A stretch of 64,000 nt of DNA from Myotis daubentonii (Eukaryota > Chordata > Mammalia > Chiroptera > Vespertilionidae). Made by a program: the position numbers and the translations under genes. This document shows, one piece after another, positions 44,594 to 57,052 of this stretch. The first letter of the stretch is position 1. Each line of letters begins with the position of its first letter. The stretch spans positions 53,343,408 through 53,407,407 of the forward strand of contig NC_081848.1 in assembly GCF_963259705.1 (NCBI RefSeq), written 5' to 3'. Below the pieces are notes generated by a model. The model was not told where the DNA came from and ran no database searches. It saw only the letters and a program-made list of their open reading frames with translations.

Positions 44594-44810
44594 TTTAAAA
44601 AATATATTTTTATTGATTCCAGAAAGGAAGGGAGAGGGAGAGAGAGATAGAAACATCAATTATGAGAAAGTAACATTGATGGTTGCCTCCTGCAAGCCCC
44701 CTACTGGGGATTAAGCCCACAACCTAGGCATGTGCCTTAACCAGGAATTGCGAACAGTGACCTCCTGGTTCATAGATAGATGCTCAACCACTGAGAAACA
44801 CTGGCCGGGC
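44594..44810 (-). mobile_element. Ves SINE with perfect 15-bp TSD
   Basis: Antisense Ves; duplication tatatttcagtcttt at 44579-44593 and 44811-44825. Confidence 0.93.
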
Positions 44811-46235
44811 TATATTTCAGTCTTTATAACAACCGTGCCAGGTAATCAAAGATATCTTATGTCCAGTCTGCATATGAGTCACCCTTACATCCCAGAGACA
44901 AATCCCGCTTGATCATTCAAACCGAATTCAAACAGCACATTGAAAGGATTATATGCCAAGTCTTCTTAATTAAACTTACATTTCTCATTTTCAGGAGCTT
45001 TCCCATCTGCTTGTCCTGGAGATGGGCTGGATTTTTCTCTCTGCAGAAGGGGGCTCATAGAGCAACCCTGTTAGCAGTTTCTCTCTAGCTCAGACCAGTT
45101 AGATCTTTGCTCTGGGGCAAAAGGGAGCCTCAGGGGCAGGAGTCTGTGGCAAGAAGGAACTCTCCCCTCATATGCCAGACAGGAGCAAAGGTGGGCATCT
45201 CCTGCCCCTCACCCAACTCACCTTCTGCTTCTGGTGTGGATGTGCATGTGCGCTCTGACTCTGTCTCCCTCTCACCGCCTCTCCTCTGCCATTAAGCAAG
45301 GGTCATCATTTTCTTTGGTCTATTTTGGGGCTCACTTTTTAATTCTCTATGTTTATTCCAGGATCAATATCACATTGTATTTACTATTTGAAAATAAGTC
45401 AGGTTCTAGCAGGAAAGTCCCCTTAATTTCTTTTCCTTTTTGAGGAATAATTTGTTTATACATTTCAGAACAACTCATCAGGTTGCAGGAAAGAAACTCT
45501 GTGGGGATTTGCCTGGGATTATATTGAATCTGCAGATGATTTTATTGTGGAATTAACATTTTCCTGTCAAAATATGTGCAGTAGTTCTTCATTTAATAAT
45601 ATTTTGTAATTTTCTCAATGAGGGACTTGCACAGGTTAAGATTCATTTTTATGTACCTTACCTACATGTTTTGCTCTTGTTACATCCTCCCCTAAATTTC
45701 ACTTTATGTTTGTGCTGGTGTCAAGGACTATACCGTACTTGACTTTTGCATATTAATTTCTAGCCAACTTTCTAAGCCCTTTTATAAATTAAAATTATTT
45801 ATTTGTAGATACTTATGGGTTTTCTACATTGACAATGAGCGTGACTTGCTAGGTCGTGCTACAGTTTTATAAGAATTTAGGGAGGAACCATGTCTGGGAA
45901 GACATAGCCCCATGAAGACTTGGCTTGCCTAGTGGACTGCAGGTTTGTGCTGGTGGACTCAGGCCTGGGCAGGGTGTGTGGCTCAGTGGGCACAGCTCCA
46001 CTCACTTCCTTGGTTGGGAGCAATTGTGCACAGGCAGATGTGGTAGCCCTGTGGAAACTCATATCAACTGCAAATAATGATAATTTTGTTTCTTTTCATT
46101 CTTATGCATTTAATTTCCTTCCACACTAGCTAAGATCTGCAACACAATAATGAATAGACATTGGGAGCTGAGCATTTTAATTTTATTTCTGATCTCACAG
46201 GAAATGCTTTCAACATGTCATCATTATGTATGTTG

Positions 46236-46237
<2 letters not shown>

Positions 46238-46296
<59 letters not shown>
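46238..46296. repeat. (TC)n microsatellite
   Basis: Pure TC run of about 58 bases inside the old L1. Confidence 0.95.
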
Positions 46297-46299
<3 letters not shown>

Positions 46300-48151
46300 C
46301 CTATAAATGCCCTTTAGTCAGTTTAAGAAAGGTCTCTTATATTCCTAGTTTGCTAAAAGGTTTTGCTATAAATGGTTGTTGAATTTCATAAAATTATTTT
46401 TCTTCATCTATTGAAATGATCAAGTATTTTATTCTTTAGCCTACTAATGTAGTACGTTTCATTAACATATTTTCTAATGTTAAAACAGCCATGTATTTTT
46501 AGGCTAAACCCAACTTGGCCATGCTGTATTATCCCTTTCAGGTGTAGCTGAATTTTGTTTACTAATATTTTAATATATTTTCATCTATGCTCATACGTGA
46601 GATTGGCCTATAAATTTCCTTCTTTGTGTTCTTGCTTAGTTTCAGTGTCAAAATTATGTCAGTCTCATAAAATGAATTAAAGTGTTTTCTTTTTCTTATT
46701 CTCTGAAAGAGTTTGGGTAAGTTTATCTTTCTTTTGAAAGATAGTAACTCACACTTTGTGCGTGGCGTTTCCCTTCTGGGAAGATGTTAAACGACTGCTT
46801 AATTTATTCATTGGTTCTAGGTCTATTTCTTCATGAGTCAACTTTGCAAATTGTCTTTTTCTAGGACTTACCTAGTTTATTTATGATTTCAATGATATTG
46901 ATAATATTACTTTATCTCTGCTGCATTTATAGGAATAGACTCCCTTTCATTGTTAAACTTATTTGTGTTTCCTTTCCTTTTTTCTGATCTTGGAAGAAAT
47001 TTATTTGTATTTTCAAAAACTAAGTTTAATTCTATTGATCATTTCATTTGTGTTTACATTTGTTTTGTTTTTGTTCTGTTTTGCTTAATGTTTTCTCCTG
47101 TCTATTGTCTTATGCTATTTTCTTTGGAATTACTTTCCTCTTCATTATAAATTTTCTTATGTTGTTAGAAGGTAGACATTCTTCTAATTTTCAGATTTTC
47201 TAATTTATGGCTGTAATTTTTGCTATCAACTCTACACATCTGTATAGGATATGATTTTTATGTGTATTTTCATAATTATTCAGGTTTGTTTTGTAATTTC
47301 TGTTTAAATATCTTCTTTGACCAATTATTTTTATGTTTAAAATATCCAAATATATGGGGGCATTTATATTGGGGTAGAAATTGCTATCTGTAGGGAACCA
47401 ATCATTTGAAATTTGTTGAAGCTTGCTTTAAGATATAGGCACTAGTCATTAAAAAATTTCATTAATCTTTGAAAAGAATGTGTAGTTCCAATAAGTTGAA
47501 TGCAGTGATCTACTCATAAATATTAAATCTAACTTAACTGTGCCACGCAAATCTCCTATATTCTTACCAATAATTTTCCTGCTTAACCTATTAATTAATG
47601 ACAAAATGTGTTGAAATATCATCTGTAATTCTAGATTTATTGAAATTTTATCAGTTTTTACTTTGTACAGATTAAGACTATATTATTGTTATTAGGTACA
47701 TCCTCATTATTATGTCTTCTTGATTAGCTGAACTTTTTATTTTTATGTAGTGAATCTCTTTATCTTTATAATACTTATTATCTTAAAGTTTGTCTTATAT
47801 TTTTTGAATACATTAGCAACAGAATTCTTTAGCTTTAACTTTAAGCTATTTTGCTTTGTGTTTTTTATTTTACAGAGATTTCTTATAGCCAACACATAGC
47901 ACACTTTTTCTCTTCTCTAATGCATGCTCTGTAATCTTTGCTTACAATTGGCTAGGTTAGTTCATCTCCCCTTACTGTGATTACTATTATACTAGTACAT
48001 TGATACTCCCGCCTCCACACTTGTTTCTTTCTTCGTCTTTTTTAAATTATTTCCCCCACACTCCATTTGAAGGTTAATACCTATTCCTTTCTTTATGTGT
48101 ATTCTTTTCATTGGTTTCCCTAGATATTATAACCTTAAAAATAACCTAAGG

Positions 48152-48312
48152 TCCTGACCAGTGTGGCTCAGTTGGTTGGGCATTGGTCCCGGTAGGAAGC
48201 ATGCAGGAGGCAGTCAATTGATGTTTTGCTCTCACATCAATGTTTTTTTCTCTCTCCTTCTCTCTTCCTCTCATTCTAAAAGAAAATCAATAAAAACATA
48301 TTAAAAAATAAA
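48152..48312 (+). mobile_element. Short Ves SINE, sense
   Basis: gtcctgaccagtgtggctcagttgg head, then caattgatgttttgctctcac and an atcaataaaaacatatt tail. It lacks much of the tRNA-like B-box region. It sits inside the antisense L1M. Confidence 0.75.
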
Positions 48313-48604
48313 GTTAATTTTCCTCCTCCCAAAGTGAAAGCAATTTAGAACACTTTAACTTACTTTAGTCATCCTCTTCTAAAATTACTTACGATATTTT
48401 AGATTTATCTTATTTCTTTATGTCACAAATGAGGTATAATAATTATTTCTTATAGTAAAGATTTGTTTGAATTTACTCACATAGTTACATGTAAGTATGC
48501 TTAGCATTCTTTCTTATATCTCATACCTTCCATCTGTTTTTTTGCCTGATAGAAATCTTTTAGAATTCCCTTTACTGTTGGAATTTTAATTGTTTGAAGA
48601 GACC

Positions 48605-49835
48605 TTTTTTTAAAAATTGTCTAAAGTTTTACATATGTCTCCTTTTTCCCCACTTGACCCCCGCCGCCCCAGCCATTCCCACCCCGGGCAAGCCCTCACT
48701 GCCCCAGTGTCTGTGTCCATTGGTTATGCTAATATGCATGCATACAAGTCTTTTGGTTGCTCTCTAACACCCCCATCCCCTGTCATTTGTCTCTGGATCT
48801 ATTCTTGTTCATCAAATTATGTTGATCATTATATCCCACATATAAGTGAGATCATGTGATATTTATCTTTCTCTGACTGGCTTATTTTGCTTAGCATAAT
48901 GTTCTCCAGTTCCATCCATGCTGTTGCAAGTGGTAAAATTTCCTTTTTTTTATAGGAGCATAGTAAGTATTCCATTGTGTAGATGTACTACAGTTTTTTA
49001 ATCCACTCATCTGCTGATGGGCACTTAGATTGTTTCCAAATCTTAGCTATGGTAAATTGTGCTGCTATGAACATAGGGGTGCATATATCCTTTCTGATTG
49101 GTGTTTCTAGTTTCTTGGGATATATTTCTAGAAGTGGGATTACTGGGTCAAATGGGATTTCCATTTTAACTTTTTGAGGAAACTCCATACTGTCTTCCTC
49201 GTGGCTGCACCAGTCTGCATTCCCACCAGCAGTCTACAAGGATTCCTTTTTCTCCACATCCTCGCCAGCACTTGTCATTTGTTGATTTGTTGATGACAGA
49301 CATTCTGACAAGTATGAGATGGTACCTCATTGTCGTTTTGATTTGCATCTCTCAGATGATTAGTGCTTTGAGCATGTTTTCATGTGGTATGTCTCTTGGC
49401 TTTCTGTATGTCCTCTTTCAAAAAGTGTCTATTTAGGTCCTTGGGCCATTTTTTGATTGGATTGTTTATCTTCCTTTTGTTAAGTTGTATGAGTTCCCTG
49501 TAAATTTTGGAGATTAAGCCACTATTAGAGATAACATTGGCAAATATGTTCTCCCATGCAGTGGGCTTTCTTGTTGTTTTGTTGATCGTTTCTTTTGCTG
49601 TGCAGAAGCTTTTTATTTGGATGTAGTCCTATTTGTTTATTTTCTCCTTAGTTTCCATTGTCCTAGGAGCTGTATTGATAAAGATATTGCTATGACATAT
49701 ATCTAATATTTTGCTGTCTATAAATTCTTCTAAAACTTTTATGGTTTCCTGTCTTACCTTTAAGTCTTTTATCTGTTTTGAGTGTATGGTATTCTGTATT
49801 TGAAAGTTGTTTTGTCTTTTAAACATTCCTGGAAA
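48605..49835 (-). mobile_element. 5'-truncated L1, antisense, nested in L1M
   Basis: The minus strand carries the ORF2 end: [10 protein letters not shown]..., the [20 protein letters not shown]ys motif and [17 protein letters not shown] 3' UTR runs to about 48605. It is the same family as the L1 at 37971, but more mutated, with several frame breaks. Its right end is placed where the L1M text resumes (about 49835). Confidence 0.88.
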
Positions 49836-50421
49836 AATTTCAGCCACTATTTATTTATAATTTCCCTTCTATTCTATCTCTTATCTCCCTTTAGACATTT
49901 GATTAAATACCTGTTAGACTATTTTATTCTCTATTCCTTAGCTTTAGTTCTCTCATATTTTCTCTCTGTCTCTTTGGGCTGCTTGGATAATTTTTATTGT
50001 TCTATCATTTAATACAGCAATTCATTCTTTAGCTGTGATCAATCTGTCCAATGAGGTTTTCATTTTAATTATTATATTTTAAATTTATAGAATATAATTT
50101 GGTTCTTTCTCAAATGTTCTTGGCTATATTTCATAGACGTTGTTCCTTGAAAATGTTTCCAAGATTCTCTTTTATTTCTTGAAACTAAAGTCTTTGAGTT
50201 TTTATTCCCCTTCACAGATAATGTGTGTTCAGGCCACAAACCTATATGAAGGTCATATTGTGATAATTCATTTTAAAGAGAGATTTTACTTTTACACAAG
50301 TCGGGACAAACAATTTTTGTTGTTTTGTACCTCCTGTATTAAAGATTTATTTCTCACTTCCCCTTATACTGAGTTTCTGATCTTCTGGATCCCTATTTGA
50401 TTTTTTCCCTATTCCCTAGGG

Positions 50422-50656
50422 CAGTGATGGAGAACCTATGACATGCGTGTCAGAGGTGACACGTGAACTCATTTTTTGGGTTGATTTTTCTTTGTTAAAT
50501 GGCATTTAAATATATAAAATAAATATCAAAAATATAAATTTTTGTTTTACTATGGTTGCAAATATCAAAAAATTTCTATATGTGACACGGCACCAGAGTT
50601 AAGTTAGTGTTTTTCAAAATGCTGACACGCTGAGCTCAAAAGGTTGGCCATCACTG
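50422..50656. mobile_element. hAT MITE, OposCharlie1/nhAT type, inverted
   Basis: 235 bp. Opposite orientation to the copies at 3863, 7233 and 36223. Perfect 8-bp duplication ccctaggg at 50414-50421 and 50657-50664. Confidence 0.93.
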
Positions 50657-50664
50657 CCCTAGGG

Positions 50665-52894
50665 CTTGCCCTTAGTCTGTCCTGCCCCATACACACATGA
50701 AACAGAAGCTTAGGGAATATAACATTCAGCAGATGTTCTTAGGATAAAAACTCCCTTCATTTCTTGCTCATTATCCCTGGTTCCTGCTTTTGCTTTCCTT
50801 TCAGTCTCTTTAGATTTCATTTTCAATAGCTCAGTGATGCATTAAAAAACACATATTAAGAACATCTTTATCAATTCTTTAAAATTCTTATGGGGAAGTA
50901 TTTTAGAATAATGGTCTATGATATTGCTGAATATAGAATATGCTTGTGAGCTTTCTTATAGGAAGAGGAATCAATTGCCAAGTAAAAATCAGGTGCTAAA
51001 AAATAGTGGCATCGTATGGAGTTCCTTAAAGAGAGGGTAGAGTCTTTTCCCCGACTCATCTTACCAGCTGTGTCCCATAGCAAATTATTGAATCTCTCTG
51101 CATCTTCATTTTAATGTCTTTAAAATTGGGTAATAGTAGTATTAATTGTTTTGGATTTTATAGTAATAAATGAATTTATTTATATGAAGCCCTTAGAAGA
51201 GTGCTAGGTACACAGTTCCCAATACCACATTTCACTGAATTTAAGATGCCACAGATTGTAAGCTTACCTGTTACTTCACGAAAGAAGAGAATATGCTTCC
51301 AACTAAACTATGACACAATGCCAAGATGTTATCAACTGAAACATACATCCCAATCGCAGATGTTAAATTATGAAAAAATGCACCTTAGAAACACCGGTAG
51401 TAAATTTTGGCTGTTATTATGAATAGATGCATAGGAACAGAGAAGGCACAGGCTGAGAAACAGAATCTTAGTCTCAGAAGTGATGGGACTTTACATGTTT
51501 GTAAGTATTCATTTCATCACACCCTCATCTTATCAACTTCTAGACCCTGGCTGTATTGTGCATGAACTAATCGGTGTCCAGTAGACTGAACAGTGTCCAG
51601 TAATTGTTAGTAGACAAACTGACAACCTTCTTCTCCAAGACTGTGGAAGAAAAGAAAAGGAACTTATATTTATTAAGATATCAGTATCTAGCATACTTAT
51701 AGGTACCTTTGATATATCATTTACTTTAATTCTTATAATTAGTCAGATTAATGAAAATTAGTTGCTGTCACAAGCAAACCCCCACGTATTGGTGGCTTAG
51801 CACATTATGTTCATTTCTTGCTTACCCCACAGACTGTTGTGGGTTGGATGGCTCTACTCTAAACTGTGATTTGGGACTCAACTTCTTCCATCTTTTGGCC
51901 TTGCCATAGTGTGGCTTTTCAGTTGCTCTGGCATCACGCAGTAGGCAGAAAGGGGAAGAGAGAGGGACTAGGGAGAAAGCATGCCTTGTCTTATAATTTA
52001 AAATTGTTCAAGACCTCACAGTTTTATTTATTCCTAGGTAACTTTTTGGAGGGAGAAATTACTATAGGATTAGGGTGACTGGGGAAGTCCTCCCAGCTGA
52101 GGTAGGATTAAAGCTGAATCTTAAAACACTGGTAACACCTGGAGATAGAAAAAGGGGATTGGGGAGATTTCAGTATGGATGTGCTGGCTGCAATGAATGA
52201 TGGAAGAGCAAGGTGTTTTTGGAGAACCAGGGAATACTCCATAGGGGAATGATTAACACTTATTGAGCTCCTACTCTGTGCTGGATACAATGCAATGCAC
52301 TGTTCAGATGCCACTGTGACATGTGGCACACTAGACATAAGTGAGCCTCGATAAGATAGCAATCTGTAAAAGGCCTGACCCATCCTGTGCCCCAATTAAT
52401 TAACTCAAATGGCTATATGCTGACCATGTGGACCATGTTCCTGACACCAGGCTGCAACATAAAAGATTCTTTATCTGAGGATGTTATGGCAATGACAGTA
52501 GGGTTTGCCGAGATTCGTTGTGTTGTGTTCACACTTGAGGTTATCCCATGTGTATATGCTGTGACCCTAGAGTGGGTTCTGGTTCTCTGTCTTTGTTTCC
52601 TTTTATTAATGAGCTGGTGAGAACCCTTTGTCATTGTGGCTGAGCCCAGGTTCTGGTTCCGTCTGGATTTTCCTTTGAATGCCCCACACTACTTAGGTCA
52701 CAGAGGGTATGAGTGGGATGTTAATTATTTCTTCAGGGCCAGTGTTGCAAAGACAGAAAATGATTTAGTGTTATTGTGGTTTGTAATTACTCAAAGGGTG
52801 GTCTTTATGTACTAGGTCTCTATCAAATCTCTTCTATGGAAGGCTTTCTTCTTCTCAATATATTAAATATATTTTGCTTTTTAATATCCTAGTG
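50665..52894. other. Intronic, no gene; weak old repeats
   Basis: 51770-51960 resembles an old interspersed repeat (gtggcttagcacattatg, ttggccttgccatagtg) that I cannot classify. 52090-52330 has L2/MIR-like text (cttattgagctcctactctg). No exon is supported. Confidence 0.4.
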
Positions 52895-53205
52895 CAGCGG
52901 TTCTCAACCTTTGGGTCGTGACCCCTTTGGGGGTGGAATGACCCTTTCACGGGGGTCGCCTAAGACCATCAGAAAACACATATATAATTACATATTGTTT
53001 TTGTGCTTAATCACTATGCTTTAATTATGTTCAATTTGTATCAATGAAAATACATCCTGCATATCAGATATTTACATTACAATTCCTAACAGTAGCAAAA
53101 TTACAGTTATGAAGTAGCAATGAAAATAATTTTATGGTTGGGGGTCACCACAACATGAGGAACTGTATTAAAGGGCTGCGGCATTAGGAAGGTTGAGAAC
53201 CACTG
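52895..53205 (+). mobile_element. SPIN hAT MITE (310-bp form)
   Basis: Termini cagcggttctcaacctt and ggttgagaaccactg. Flanks tcctagtg (52887-52894) and ccctagtg (53206-53213). Confidence 0.95.
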
Positions 53206-54879
53206 CCCTAGTGGGTAGCAACTTTTTGGGCCTGAGGTCTGGGTGGTAAATGGACCTTTTATTGGACATGAAGATGGATATCATGATATTTCCTGTGTAG
53301 CATCATTAACTACCCTTCCGGGTCATAGCAGCTTATTTTATCATTTCACTTGCTCTTGTAAGTATCATGCAGGATACATGATCTTACTGATTCTAACCAC
53401 AGCCTTGAGAATAGGTTCTATTTCTATTTTGACAGATGAGGAGGCCAAAGGTAGGAGAAGCCTAGAGAGAGACAGAGCGGGGATTGGAATCTCAATCCTG
53501 AACTTTGGATTTCCATGATCTCATCATGCGATCTTCCAAATGTTATTGAGCAAACTGCAGCTTGGAGGATTTGAGAAGGAAATAAAATTGGAGATGAGAG
53601 TTGGATTATTATGGTTGTTAAAATAGCACCATCACCTGCTCATGGCATTAGAAATAAGAGAATGTTATATGTGAAACGACAAAACATTGTACAGTTCTCT
53701 CTCCTGTGTTCACTTTCCCAAGGGTAACATGGACCCCCTCAACCTGGGTCTTCATTATGACTCAGAGAGTGAAACAGCTTGCCCAGTGACCTCTGGTCAT
53801 GATTTATGAAACAGGATGTATCCAAATTTTCACCACGTTGGAGCTATTCAATTTTCTCTAATGGCCCTTATCTGAGAATTATGTCTATTCGTGGCAGCCA
53901 CAACCAGTAAGTCATTAACTTAAAGTATACTTATTGTTAATTTTAGCACCCTGGGACCTGGGCCCAATGAGAGAGGGCTCTCACATTTGCAAATCAAGGC
54001 TGAGGGACATTTGAGCAGTTGGCTAACATTCACATGAGGAAAAGTTAGAAGTAAAAAGTGATAAAAAGTTAAAGAGTAAAAAGCAGTTGACTAGCTGGAC
54101 ATAGCTCAGAATGGCCTCCTTCTGGCTGCCTCCCTACTGCTAGGCAGCCTCCTCACCAGAAGAGAGATTGAACCAACCTTTATATCGAGCGGCCCTGTGC
54201 GCCACATACTTCCCATATGTGATCTCACTGTCCCGCACAGAGTGCCACGAGGAAGGAACCATCGCTCCCATTTTATCCTTTATCAATCCTCTAAAATTCA
54301 TCTTGAACCTGAGCAGGGCTGAGGTCTGGGCAGGCCCCCTTCTACCTGATACACAGTCCTTTTGGGCTGTCCAACCAGGGTTTTTAGTGCCTCAAGGGAC
54401 AAGGCCTGGTTCTCTGAGGTCTGGTCCGCCAACTTGCTGGGCTCTGTCGCCTGGCAGCTGTGAGGGGCCATTGGGGCTTCCTCAAGGGAGCCAGAGCTGT
54501 CTATATTTCATGAGGTTCAGCCCATTCATCAGGGCTGGGTGACAGCTTGCGTCTCCCCTGGGAATGAGGGTTCTTAAAGTATCTGATTGCTGCAGGATGC
54601 TGGCCACCACACCTAGCAATACTGAACTATCTCTGATGACCGTTGCCACCCGCCTATAAGTCAAACAGAGACCCTGAGTGGGGGTGAGAAGAGAGGCTTG
54701 TTGTTGCTGCTTCCCAAATCTCACTGCAGTCCTCCTTGCCCCTTCAGGTCCCCGCCTCTTCGGCCCCAGGCTTTTGTGGTCCCCCTTGGAGCTCACATCG
54801 TTCTCTTAAATTAATCGCTGCTGCTGGTCTCGTCCCCTGGAGTCCATCCACTCCACTGGTCACCGTGGGAGCTGAAATT
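53206..54879. other. Intronic, MIR scrap, no gene
   Basis: A MIR-like stretch is visible at 53370-53480 (attttgacagatgaggagg). The 124-codon frame at 54168 shows no domain and no splice context. Confidence 0.4.
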
Positions 54880-55450
54880 CCACTCTGATCATTCCGCCCT
54901 CCCTCTCAAACGCCTTCTGTGGCCCCCCTACCACGCACAGCATAGAGTCCAAAGAACCAACTTTTCTTATGCAGGGCCATAGAGGCACCTTCTCTCCAGC
55001 TCCTGGGAGATATCTGGGTCTCTGAATGCCCACTACATTTTCTGGTCTCCTTGCCATGGCTCGTACTGCTCTCCTGGCACAGAACGGCCTTGTCCCATTT
55101 ACATCTGGCAAAACCCCACCCTGCATTTAAGATTCAGATGTCACCTCCTCTAAGAAGTCTGCCCTCCTCCCCTATCTGAAAGTGACCACTCGTTTTTCTG
55201 CATTGCCATGCCACTGGGGTAGTTTCCTCTAAACTCCACCTCCACCCCAGCACGCTCCGTCCAGCCTTCTGGAATCACTTCCGTACCCACAATCTTGTGC
55301 CTTTCATATGCTCTTCCTGCTGCCTGCATTCTCATACTTCTGGTCCCTTCTCCTTCCTTTGCTTCCACACTCTTTCAAGTGGCAGCTTTGGGGTCAGGTC
55401 CTGAGATACTTTCCCTGACCTCTTCTCCCCACCTTCCATTCTCACCTAGT
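54880..55450 (+). repeat. L2 LINE fragment, sense
   Basis: ctctcaaacgccttctgtgg, tttctggtctccttgccatg, ttcagatgtcacctcctctaag and aagtctgccctcc match sense L2. Confidence 0.6.
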
Positions 55451-55828
55451 ACTGGTGGAAACCCTCAGGACCCGTCTTGCATCCTCTTGGTTACCTGTGG
55501 CTGTCATTTTCATGCAGCAGTGGGATTGTCTGTGGAATGTCTGTCTGTCTGGAGAACGTGATGAACACAGAGCTGGGAGTGAGGAGAGAGGCTGTCCAGC
55601 TGGGAATGACAGACAGTGTAGACTGTGAGAACTCAGGTGGGACAGGGGACTTTGTCTCAATGGATATTAGGATGTCCTTTCCAGGCACATGTATAGTCAC
55701 AAAAGACCCTCCCACAATTGTCTCACTGAGTACTCATAACACATCCTGAGATAGATACCTTCATCTCCCATTACCAGTGAGGAAGCTGAAGTTCCTTCAA
55801 CAAGAAGCCCCCTGGTGAGTCAGCAAAT
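55451..55828. other. Intronic; antisense MIR at 55690-55800
   Basis: aattgtctcactgagtactc and attaccagtgaggaagctg match antisense MIR. Confidence 0.5.
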
Positions 55829-56085
55829 TTTTTTAAAATATATTTTTTATTGATTAAGATATTACATATGTGTCCTTATCCCCATGTTATCCCCTACCCC
55901 CCTGCTCATGCCCTCACCGCCCCCCCCCATTGTCCGTGTCCATTGGTTAGGCCTATATGCTTGCATATAAGTCCTTTGGTTGATCTCTCCCCTTTACCCC
56001 CACCCTCCCCTACCTTCCCTCCAAGGCCCGACAGTCCAATTAATGCCTCTCTGTCTCTATTGATTTGATCGTTATGCAGGAGGCA
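55829..56085 (-). mobile_element. L1 3' UTR fragment, antisense
   Basis: Reverse complement of the 3' UTR of the L1 at 37971: tgtccattggttaggcctat, gcttgcatataagtcctttgg, ttgatctctcccctttac. 5'-truncated to about 250 bp. Confidence 0.85.
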
Positions 56086-56372
56086 CTGTGTCAGGAAGGC
56101 GGGCCTGGAGGTACAGTAGTGAGCAGGACAGACCTCTAGTCCATGCCCCTGGGACTCTCAGCGAAGAAAGATGTAAAGCTAATAATTTCAGATGGGGTGA
56201 GAAATAAAGAGGGGTAGGGGATCATATAATGAGGGAACTGACTGCATCCCCAGGTCTCATTCCTCTCTTACCTTCACCCCTGCCTTCTACCTAGCATTTC
56301 CGCTGGAGCTTAACTGCTTTCCCCAATGTTTACTGTCCTGCCCCCCTTGACAGCAATAATGGCTTCTGCAGA

Positions 56373-57052
56373 TTAACCCTTTGCAGTCGTTTGTCTACTC
56401 TCAGCCACCAAAGCTTTTTTACTGTTCCGGTCGTATGTCTGCTCTCAGCCACCACAGCAAGGAACCGTACAAATCTTAACTCTATTCATTCATGTACCAG
56501 TTCATAATTTCTCTGAAAGGTCTTAAGTGTCTAAGCGACCTTGTCACGAACCAAAACATTGCCCTGACAAATCGGAGAAATCGAAACTCAATATAAACAA
56601 ACGCGGTCGTTCCACACTGGCCATGCAAAACACTGTGGCAAGTCAGTCGCCTTTTGAGAGTGAAGAAATAGACAAGCTTCGGAGATACTTGGCAGAATTT
56701 CAAATAAAGCTTTACAAATTAGGTTTAACTGTAATTAGGCATTCTTGCTTGTTAAGATATTTCAAAATAATACTCCAAAATGGCAAAAAGAAAGTTACCG
56801 AAAGAAGTGTACTGCGAATCTGAAAGTAACGATGAAGAGTTTTATTTTGGCACCTTGAATACTGACTCTGACGTAGAAAGTGATAACGTTTATAGTGATT
56901 CTACTAGTAGTGACGTAGTTCCAAAAAAGAATTAATAAATCTTGTTTATCCTTCATAATCTTGCATGTTATGTATCACTGCTCTTTCAATGGAAATTAAT
57001 TCTGACCAGTACGACACCCATGTCCAAATTTAATACGACCGCAAAGAGTTAA
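56373..57052 (+). mobile_element. Non-autonomous piggyBac-like element with TTAA ends
   Basis: TTAA at 56373-56376 and 57049-57052. The inverted termini after TTAA, ccctttgcagtcgt and (inverted) ctctttgcggtcgt, agree at 12 of 14 positions. About 670 bp. Near 56420 a second copy of gtcgtatgtctgctctcagcc repeats the terminus-proximal text, forming a sub-terminal repeat. Full transposase is absent. Confidence 0.8.
56780..56935 (+). CDS. 51-aa acidic mini-ORF, piggyBac transposase N-terminus-like
   Basis: Short intact frame inside the piggyBac-like element. It has a basic start (MAKRKLPKEV), then an acidic Ser/Asp/Glu-rich stretch with SESNDEEF, TDSDVESDN and DSTSSD, ending PKKN-stop. piggyBac transposases commonly begin with such an acidic region, and the position in the element fits. 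The catalytic DDD domain is missing. An aataaa follows the stop almost at once (56934-56939). It is probably a relic of a deletion derivative rather than a gene. Confidence 0.5.
   Translation: MAKRKLPKEVYCESESNDEEFYFGTLNTDSDVESDNVYSDSTSSDVVPKKN

Larger units (their letters stand above)
45440..50410 (-). repeat. Near full-length ancient L1M, antisense, with nested insertions
   Basis: Collinear antisense L1 from ORF2 RT (left) to ORF1 (right). RT region 45440-46740: gggttttctacattgacaatg, atcaactgcaaataatgataa, attggcctataaatttcc, cagtctcataaaatga. Linker and endonuclease region 46750-48150: ccaaatatatgggggcattt, aaaagaatgtgtagttcc, tatgtcttcttgattagctg. ORF1 region 49840-50400: aatataatttggttctttctc. 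A Ves SINE and a younger L1 are inserted in it, and 45880-46060 holds an additional unplaced block. It is too decayed to code. Confidence 0.75.

Noticed and set aside
54168..54542. 124-codon + strand frame
   Set aside because: No domain, no signal and no splice context; it lies between MIR and L2 remnants.
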